From assembly GCA_947172415.1 (NCBI GenBank), contig OX359190.1, positions 806,001 to 870,000 of the forward strand: DNA of 64,000 bases, given 5' to 3'. The stretch comes from Chondrosia reniformis (taxonomy: Eukaryota; Porifera; Demospongiae; Chondrillida; Chondrillidae). Shown one piece after another: positions 24,642 to 35,100 of the stretch. The translations under genes were made by a program, and so were the position numbers. The notes under the pieces are model-generated. The model was not told the DNA's origin and made no database searches. It saw nothing but the letters and a program-made list of their open reading frames with translations. Position 1 is the stretch's first letter, and each line of letters begins with the position of its first letter.

Positions 24642-26125
24642 TTTGGCGACATACGATCAGCTAAAGAACTTTTGCTGAATAGTGCTGACTTTTATATTAC
24701 CATCACGCCTTAGTCACGCTGCACAGACCCTTTAGGAAAGTGCTACGATAAAATGGCCGTCTGCAATTTGTTCTGATAAACATAATTACTTAGTGGCAAC
24801 TTAAACTTGTAGTGTATATGCACAATTTCACGACTCCAAGTCTGAATCACAATTGGTCAAGAGTTAACCTATTCTAATTCTGTCCATTCCGTTTTAAAAT
24901 CCATTAAACATTATAACCTTGCCAAGACTGTAAATCTATTACAACATGATCTTATTACCCCTGTGACCAATTGTATATATACCACATTGTTTGGAAATGA
25001 AACTGAAAAAGGATTTCACCATTTAATTTATTTTTCCATTTATGGACTTTTATAACTTAACAACTCTTTAGTATTATTTTCGTATTTTGTACATTACATG
25101 TACCTACGTACGTATGTGTATTATTTGTAAATTTAATGTTTTAAAACTCTCAAAGTGGAACAATAGTTAAGGTTAATAATTTTTAATTCATATTTAAAAA
25201 GACATTTAAAATGAAGTTAGAAATAGGAATGGCCATGGCCAGTGTTGTAATGTACATGTCAAAGCAATATGGTGATCATGAAAGATTATATAGCTATAAC
25301 TACACAGAAGTGGCTTGTGAAAAACTGTAATTATCCATATTCACTTGGAGTGCACCCAAACAAACCTCCTGTATACTCTGACATACGTATAGCTGTATGT
25401 ACTAGCTGGATAAATAATCCTTGTAGAGTCAGGTTGTAAGGTATACTGTTTGGTAGGTTTTGTATATACTGTGTCAATTATTCTTACATAATAAGATGCA
25501 ATCATATTATGTATATATATAGCCACGCAGAAGTGGCATTCTTTACACACAACACACCCCTTCTTTACACACAACACACCCCTTCTTTACACACAACACA
25601 CCCCTTCTTTACACACAACACACCCCTTCTTTACACACGACACACCCCTTCTTTACACACGACACACCCCTTCTTTACACACCACACACCCCTTCTTTAC
25701 ACACGACACACCCCTTCTTTACACACGACACACCCCTTCTTTACACACGACACACCCCTTCTTTACACACAACACACTCCTTCTTTACATATGATTAAAC
25801 TGTTACTACAGTTGGAATGTTACTGCCTGGAGCCATATATTTGAAACAAGACTTATTTGTAACTAACAAATGGAAGAGCAACACTTTATCTCATCGCACA
25901 TTCCTTGATGAACAATTATGGTGCTAGAATTACCTTTATAATGCAATCAAATAATGATGCACACATTATGAATATAGATTTTGCTCAATTACTACTATTT
26001 AGTGATGTATATATACAATGCCGATCCTTAGTCATGAAACAGCAATCTAGTCTTACAATTATTATTGATATTATTGAAATATTATCTTAGAAAATGTCCA
26101 AAAGAGTGTTAGATTTAAAATGCAG
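24642..26125. other. Duplication junction and spacer
   Basis: 24642-24998 is the 5' flank of ZIP copy 2. At 24999 it changes abruptly to the last codons of the CARD exon (AACTGAAAAAGGATTTCACC, as at 18020), and the copy 3 spacer follows. No gene apart from the minisatellite listed separately. Confidence 0.8.
25539..25793. repeat. 22-bp tandem array specific to copy 3
   Basis: About eleven units of 22 bp, TTCTTTACACACAACACACC plus CC, with A/G and A/C variants. Copies 1 and 2 have one unit at the same place. There are no unique spacers, so it is not a CRISPR array. Confidence 0.95.
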
Positions 26126-29100
26126 TTATTCAATCAGATTCTCCAGTTGATGTTCAAACAAGGCAAGGACCAATAGTATTGCATAACCAATGAGGAACCC
26201 CAAAATTTGAAGGAACCAGTGAACATGATTTGTTCTTCTTTTGTTCTTTGTTTCGTACAACGCTGGCAACTGTAAAATCAAAAAGGAATCATTGGATAGG
26301 ATAGTGAGAGGGAGAGGGAGGGGAGAGTGATGAGAGAGGGAGGGGAGAGTGATGAGAGGGAGGGGAAAGTAATGAGAGAGGGAGGCAGGTAAGTGATGGA
26401 GAGAGGGAGAGGGAGAGGAAGTGGAAAGTGATAGAATAATTCTCACTCACCATATCAACAAGTGCTACATAGAGAAATATACCAGCTGCAATTATGAATA
26501 TCCAAGAGTTAGCGACAACTGAGTGGTTGCCTATAGCAACACCAATAAACATTCCCACTATGGCTGGTACAGCTGACAAAAAGTTGTAAAATGCAGCCGT
26601 ATACCATTTCATACCAGTAGAGAGTAGAATAGCATAGTCACCTGGGGCAAGGGAAGGTAAAATGGATGGATAGATGGACAAACAGACAGATGGACGGACG
26701 GACGGGTGGATGAGTGGTTGGATGGATGGGTGGATGGATGGATGGGTGGATGGATGGATGAGTGGATGGATGGGTAGATGGATGGATGGATGGGTGGATG
26801 AGTGGTTGGATGGATGGGTGGATGGATGGATGGGTGGATGGATGGATGGGTGGATGGATGGATGGATGGATGGATGGATGGATGGGGGGATGGATGGATG
26901 AATACCTAATTCATGTGGTAGCTCATGAAAGAACACGGCCAGCGAGGTGCTGATTCCTCCCCCAAGTCCGCTGGTAAAGGCCGCTCCCACAGCCAGACCA
27001 TCAGCAAAGTTGTGTATAGCATCCCCTATTATGATGATCAGTGCTACGGGGGCAATGCCATGGCAGAAACCTACAAACAAGGTATACTCATAACGCACAT
27101 GAAAAATCTAATATACCATTTTCCTACATGCTATATGACTATTCTGTAAAAAAGCCTATAGGGGAACTAAACCTGAAGAGAGCTTTGGATAAAGATACAG
27201 GAGTCTTTTCTTTCTTCTTTTCTTTTTCTTTCTTACATCTTCTTCACTGGGTCATCATCATACACACATCACCCAACATGGTGAATGTAGTGACAATGTA
27301 ATATGTATGTATTGCATGTTGCCCCCGTGTTCCTAACGGATCTCATGCATATCTATATGTAGTTAATTTCTTCTCCTGGGCTCTAAAGTTGCTCTAAGTA
27401 TCCTCTGGGCTCTAATGCACTCTAAGTATCCTCCGGGCTCTTATACACTCTAAGTATCCTCTGGGCTCTTATACACTCTAAGTAACCTCTGGGCTCTTAT
27501 TTAGAGCCTCAGATTGATTGTCGATTACCTTGATGTTTATTGAAGTATTTGTATTCCTCTCTGTTATCGTCCTGTACATTTTCTAGCTCCAGACTTTCTT
27601 CCTTTTTCTTATCCTTCTTGGCCTGCCAAAGCAATTAATACATGTATTAATTACTTTAACAGTAATCATCTCATTCTTAATGTAGCATGATTTCAAATAT
27701 TGTGATAGTATAGGGAAGAGCTGATGGCTTTTCATGAGATGATTATTCATAACTTCATAATTATATTCATAGGATATATGAATGTCATTAAAAATGACAG
27801 GTCACCCCGCCTCCTTATACATAAGAGTAGCTAAAAGCACAAATTACTGGTCTATTGAAAAGTATTAGAATGTTAGTGATTACGCATCATGTGACAAATC
27901 TGGAACACTACACAAGATCCATGAGATGTGATTGACATCAATAGTATGGTAAATTAAGTTTGAGCAAATGAAACGTGACAAATTAATAAAATAAGAGGAT
28001 TTCTTCTACAGTAATTGCATCAAACTTATCTTTTGAAAGAATCATCTTTCAACTTTTAGGATCTAAATACGCGGTTTTGTTGTCTCTTCTTGGTTGTCAG
28101 ACATTTCAACCTCGAGGGTCTTCTTCAGTGACTCAAAACGCTCTAAAAGCCAAAAGATGATCCTTTCAAAAGACAATGACAAATTCTAACTTTAATGTGA
28201 TCCTGCCATCTTTTCATAAAACCCTCAAAGAGGAAGAAGAGAAAGATGGCCGCCAAGAGAGCACTGCCTTTCCAGATGATGAGAGTTTCCATCTCTTGCT
28301 CTTCATTTCCATGATCATGATCACCTGATCCGGAGGAGAAGAAAGCCTAGGGCAGCAAAACATGGTCAACTCAGAGATATGAATAATATAATAATCAAAG
28401 TGATATCAAACCACAAGTAATTACAATCAGTCCCAATATCATGAAGACGGATATGTACATAACAGATGCTAAAGATCAATATAGAAAAGATTGATGGAAA
28501 AATCTATAATACGTTTCTTTGTTATTAGAAGTTAGCAAATTCACTCATAAAGGCAGGACTTCATTTATCTAGAGGTAAAAATGCCTCTCCGCAAGAGAAA
28601 CCCTGAGCAAGGTTAATGGGGTGGGTGTGTCAAGTGGGCGTGGCTACCACTCACATGAGGTATCAGGTGCAGAATGGCATCACAGGCGAGAGCAGAGACT
28701 CCCAGAGCCACAAGAAATGCGGACAAATAAGTCATTACTTTCTTCCCCAAAAACGGAACTGTCAACACGCCAATCAGAGAGGCCACGCTGATGACCAACA
28801 CAGCAACAAACCCAACTCCATAGGCTGCGGAGAAGAGAAACAATCAAGAGTGATTTCTGGGACAAGTTACTAAATTGGTAGTGAATCTACACTTGCAGTA
28901 CATGGACATAATTAATGTCTCCATTTGGCACAGATGGCCCTTTAAACAGATTACCGTATAGCCAGAAATATTGGTGAGGAATTACATTTTGGCGAGTTGG
29001 CAGTCTAGCACAGAATCACTAAATTTAAAATCTCCAAATTTTGAGGCTATTTACAGTAATATAAAACATGTTGCATAACTGTCCTCGCCAAATTACGACA

Positions 29101-32100
29101 TTTATCGTAATTTGGCGAATCAAATCAAATGGCCAAATTTTTGGACCACACATAATTCTGGTTATATGGCATTAAAAATGCTTAAAAACAATTTTAACTT
29201 CCTGATCTTCCTCCAGACAGTTGTTCCACAATCCTGCATACACAATGCATGTGTGTCTCCTTACCTATCCCTGGATCAATGGCTGTTACCTTGGCAACAG
29301 GATCCTCCTCCAAAGTCTTTACAGTTCCATTTTCTAGGCAAGATGGTGTGGTCATATTCAGATCTAGCAATAACTCCCTTATAAGGAAGTAGACACTTTG
29401 ACAAAATTCTTCATGTTCATGTTCACTAGTGTGGTTGCCATGGTTTTCAGTTTGGTTGCCATGGTTTTCAGGGACATCTGTGTCATTGCCATGGATACTA
29501 TTATGTTCGTCCTCATAATGACAGGGTTGTCCCCCCTCATCCACAATGTTAAACACTGAAGACAACTCATTAAAGTGTTCAACTATTTCGTGCTCCAGAT
29601 AACAAGGAACCTTAGTGTGTAAGGTAAGAGGTCAAAGGTCAATGGAAGAAAATTTCATAAAGCATGCAGTGGAATGTCAAATAACCAAACCACAGTTATC
29701 GGAAGGTTTTTAGTATTGCATAATACCAGAATGACTATATAGTGCTAACATGGGGGCATTCACCTCCCCTAAGATTGATTCCCCCCCTAGTTCTGTATGC
29801 CTTCTGGACTGTTCATTTCAACATGCACGTATACCTAGTACAATTAGCAGGGCTGCATGCAGAACTTGGGGTCAGAGGGGGCAAAATGAAATTTTTCAAA
29901 ATTTAGAGATGGGGGGGTAATGGTATGAGGGTGTCAAAGCAGTTTAGGGGGTTCCCAAAAGTCTAGGGGCAAATGTCCTCTTCTATGCAACCCTGATTAC
30001 TCCATATATCTGATATATCTGATATAATACAGCAGAATATATTCCAGAACATTCAACAATTATAGTAATAATGGAATTAGGAACAATGTATTCTCTTTGG
30101 CAATACAGACAAGGTGAGAATAGGAAGCTATTGCAGTAATATTCAAATGGATTGACCACTTAATCTTAATGATACAATGACCAGCAATTCATCTCCTTAA
30201 TTAACAGGAAAACCCTCTTTAATAATTAGCTGTTGTAACAGGTATATAAGTAGATATATTTACAGCCAGTGAACGTTGGTTAAGCAACCTAAATGAACAT
30301 ACATACATGGCAGTAAAAGTCATGAGTAAATTGAAAGAAGTAATTTATGTACGAGAAATACAAGGCAGTTATTATAAATATTTGTCCTACATTTATACTA
30401 TGCATATGAGGAAGAACATGGGAGAGGCATTGCTGTGGCAGTTGTAGCTCAGTGGCAGAGCAACTGGTGGTCATAACCAGCTGTCCTGGGTTCAATTCCC
30501 AGCAATTGCTTCTTTCGTGTTTTTCCCTCTTTATGATGTTTCATTGATTATTACTTGTGGTTTGATTATAACATAGATTTATCCAGCTCTCCTGTGGTTG
30601 ATGGTGGCCAGCGACCCATTGGTTAAGATGGCCCCTCCCACTGGAAATGGGCTGGGTCTTGATTATCAGCTTGTCTGATGAAGTGAATCACCACTAATTA
30701 AGAATGTACACTGATTATTTGTTGTAGTTAGTTTAAGAGGGAGAACATGGGAGAGGCATTGCATGGAGTTTATATTTATATAAACAGAGTTAGCGTGACC
30801 AGGGGGGCGGTGCTTATTGGATTACGCAAGGCTAGGTCATTGACACGAATGGATTACGATATCGATATACAATTAATTTAGTTACTTCTCCTAAGCGGGA
30901 GGTATACATATCACTACATAATAGAGATAAGAGCTTTAGGGGTGCGGCGCAGCAGCAGGAGGTCTGACGTAGGTGCGGCAAGCAAACTACCTCGTGCTTG
31001 TTAGAGCAATCCGCCCACAGTAAAGATCCAGCTAACCGGCATAAAACTCGACGATGGCTACATCAGATTCCCCAAACGCTTCACAACCCTCTCAAGGCGA
31101 ACAACAGCAACTTCCACAGTTACCCGACCTGGCCGAGCTCACTCCGACACAGGCTCAACGAGTTTTGGAATCGGCACTCCATCACTTCCGTCGGATCGAT
31201 GCGGAGACTCAGCCGTCAGGCACGCGAATACCCACAGCATCGCTACTCAACGGTGGTATTCTACCTTCTGAATCGGGTAAGCCCTTATATTTGTACACAT
31301 CGTCACTGCCAGCCCACACATCGCCAGCATGATACAGATATAACGGCCACAGCTACCATTCCTGGCTAGTCCAGTGACGATCGCGTAAATAACTACTTTA
31401 TGCGACGATCGTCGCACATGTTGGGTAAATATCCGCCCCTGCCCCCTTAATTCCCAACTCTTAGGCCGCATACTGAGTAGGGAACCTTAGCAATCTGGCT
31501 CACAGGCAGCAGCAGCAGCAGCCAAGCATATACACTTGTCAATACGGAAGGCACCACCTATAGCATATCGGTTGGCTCAATCATGACTTCATGTCTATAG
31601 CTCCTTCTTAATATCACCAAGGCATCAGACTACCAATGACAGCTACAGGTTAACAAGGGCAATCATTGATGTCCATAGTGACAAGCTAGCAGCACCACCG
31701 CAGCCGCAGCAGCCTTTGGGCCAGTCTGCATGCATAGCGTCCACACACAGGCACATATACTCATTCACCATATTACCACTGCACCAGCCGACCCTGACAC
31801 TTATACATGAAATATACCATAGCCAGTCACTTGAACTCGACCAGGCCACCGTCACAACCATTCCTATATTCTTTACACTAGATAACGGAGTCTAAAGATA
31901 AGTCATTCAGGCACACCCCGATGCATATAACAGACTGCACACACGTATATAGACACACTTTGTAGCACTATACAGGCCAGTTGACTAAGCATATAGGCTG
32001 GAAACGAGAGCTTCCAGCGACCCCCACCCCCCCTTTTTTCCACTAAGCGTTGAGACTTGTTTCACTGGCCCCCTCGTCTTTCTATCCATACAGACCAGCC

Positions 32101-35100
32101 ACTTGCCTTCATTCAGCCTGGTCAAATTCCTGCAGCGGCGCAGCTAGCCCACTTGGCTCTCCAACCATCAACGGACACTACAACTCCCACGCTACCCTCC
32201 ACGCAGGCTGATGCCATTGGTACTACACTCATGGCCTCACTCGGCAACCCTGCAAAGGAGTCTACGGCAGCATCTCATATACCTCAGCAAGCAGTGTGTG
32301 ACACGGGAGAGCCCCTGCCCCTGAAGCTTGTACAATCCTTGAGAGAGATGTCTTTTGTGCAGCTCCATTGGTTCTTGCCAGCTCCATTGCTGCAAGCCAC
32401 TTTTCCGACTGAAGAATGTCCTCACAGCCACTGTGCACCTAATTCCACCTCGAAGCGCAGCATGAAGACAGTGGATGATATTTTCACGTGGGTGCTGTGT
32501 TTTAACAGGTACATAGCAGCACTATGCTCCTTCCACCCAATGATGTTACCACAAATGACAGCATACGCCAACACAATACTGCAGGCTTACCTGCAGTTTC
32601 AGGGCAATGGCTGGCGAGTATATGATCGCGCCTTCAGGATTGAAGCGGCCTCCAGGAAAAATACTAATTGGAAAGCAGTGGATCCCAGCCTTTATGCACG
32701 CTTTGTGGCCTGTCAGAGCCGCCGTACATCAACCTGCTAATTTTGCTGCAGCTCTAGCCATAAATCATCAGCTTGTCCTTGGGGTGTGGATGAGCCTTCT
32801 CAACAGAACGGGCCCACTACAACCCCCTGGCCGCCAGTTCGCAGTACTTCAGTTGGCAACCGCTCCACATCACCCATATGCCTCTCGTGGAATGGAGGTA
32901 CATGTAGATTCCCAGAATCTTGTCGATATCGCCATGCATGTGCCATCTGTCTAACCACTGGCCATCACTCAATAGAATGCCAGCGCACATCATTCAGACA
33001 ACGTGGTCCCCTTGCCTTACTCCCACCCCCCAATAAACGGGCAGCCCCATAGGCAGGCTGCCACTATGGAGGAACGCATGCAGGTGATTTAATGTATAGT
33101 TTGCCGCTACATGGGCAAGTATTGTTAGATAGAGATGTACAATATTAGTTGCATAATTGATTTCGGGCACATGCATGCAGGTCATTTAAGATTTGTTTAT
33201 TGTTATATATAATAAATATTCATTTGTGACGACATCTGTGGCACTGCATTTAATTTATCTCTTAAGGCATTCCATAAGTTGGGCAGCAGGACGTATATAT
33301 AGACAATGTCTTCTTGGCAGCCATAGGCAATTGAAGGACATACAGTATTACCGCATATAAACTCTCCCGGCACGGCAGCAGGCAGTTATGTATAGAGGCT
33401 TGCACTGTATTATACAATAATATTTAATAATAAATGTGTGGTTTGCACAAGACCATATATACAACAGTTGCTCACATTATATCTAGCTACACCTACAACT
33501 TGCTGATTGCATATATATAGCACATACCCCTTCCCATTTAATTCAGGTCACGGATGTTATGCCTATACAAAGGATCTTCAAGCATTTACTAATGCCTCTA
33601 CCCGCCCTTCCCCTCATTGGCGCATGCCTAGGGCACCTCAACCAGCACCATCCCCCCTAGCGGTGCCGCTCTGGCAGGATGCCTTGCAAGCCTACCCCGA
33701 TAGGCCTTTGGTTCAATGGATACTGGAAGGACTACAGAAAGGTTTTCGCTTAGGCTGCAGCCACGCATGGCACCAACTAAGACCAGCAAAGCGTAATATT
33801 CCTTCAGCATATGAGCACCCAGAAGTGGTGGAGGCTTATCTGCTGGCAGAAGGCCAAAAAGGTCGTATATTGGGCCCTTTTCCACTCCCACCTCTCGTAC
33901 CTCTTCAAATCAGCCGATTTGGGGTCATTCCTAAAAAGTCACAGCCTGGCAAGTGGCGTCTTATTTTAGATCTGTCATTCCCAGAGGGCCACAGCGTTAA
34001 CGATGGGGTCTCTCCAGAGTTGAGTTCTCTTCGCTACCCATCAATAGATCTGGCAGTCACACAAATACTACAAGTAGGCAGGGATGCCCAACTCTCAAAA
34101 TTGGACATCAAAGATGCCTATCGCATCATTCCAGTGCACCCTGACGACTGGGGACTTCTGGGCATGCTGTGGAAGGGGCAGTATTATGTTGACACCCGTC
34201 TCCCATTTGGTCTTCGATCAGCACCAAAACTATTTACAGCATTGGCAGATGCCATCCAGTGGCTCATCAAGGAAAGAGGCACTGAATGCTGCATCCACTA
34301 TTTGGATGATTACCTCTTCGTGGAAAAACCCACAGCCACAGCACAGGCTCTCCATATGGCCTGTGCTACCCTTAGTGACCTAGGGGTCCCCTTGGCTCCA
34401 GAAAAGGTAGAGGGCCCCCAGATGTGCTTAGTATTTCTAGGCATCGAACTGGACACCCACACCTTGACAGCACGCCTGCCACAAGAGAAACTCCAGCGGC
34501 TGTCAGCTCTCGTGGATGCGTGGCAAGACAGGAAGGCCTGTACAAAGAGGGAACTGTTATCACTTTTGGGAGTTCTGCAACATGCAGCAATGGTGGTTCG
34601 TTTTGGCAGGGTGTTTATTCGCCGCATGATCGAACTGTCAAAGGTGGCAAAGGAAGACCATCACTTTGTCAGACTGAACAAAGAGTTTCGCTCAGACCTA
34701 CTATGGTGGAAGACATTTCTCCCCAGGTGGAATGGCTGCAGCTTCTTACTGTCAGCGGTACTAGCAGCCCCTGACATACAAGTTCTATCAGATGCCTCAG
34801 GCTCATGGGGTTTTGGAGCCTGGTGCCCGTCTTCATCCGCATGGTTTCAGGGCTGTTGGCCCCTGACATGGAGTCAGAAGAATATAACCGTTAAGGAACT
34901 GCTACCTATCGTGCTGGCAGCAGCAGTTTGGGGTCCTCAATGGCAGCGAAAATTATTACGCTTCAGATGTGACAACATCGCCATGGTCCATGCCATCACT
35001 TCGGGCAAAAGTACAGAAGCACTGGTCATGCACCTACTAAGGGGGCTACATCTGTTCGCAATAGAATATGGTTGTTGCATTTCGGCAGAACACATCCCAG

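Noticed and set aside
25539..25793. CRISPR-like array
   Set aside because: Units are contiguous 22-bp repeats with no unique spacers, in animal DNA.
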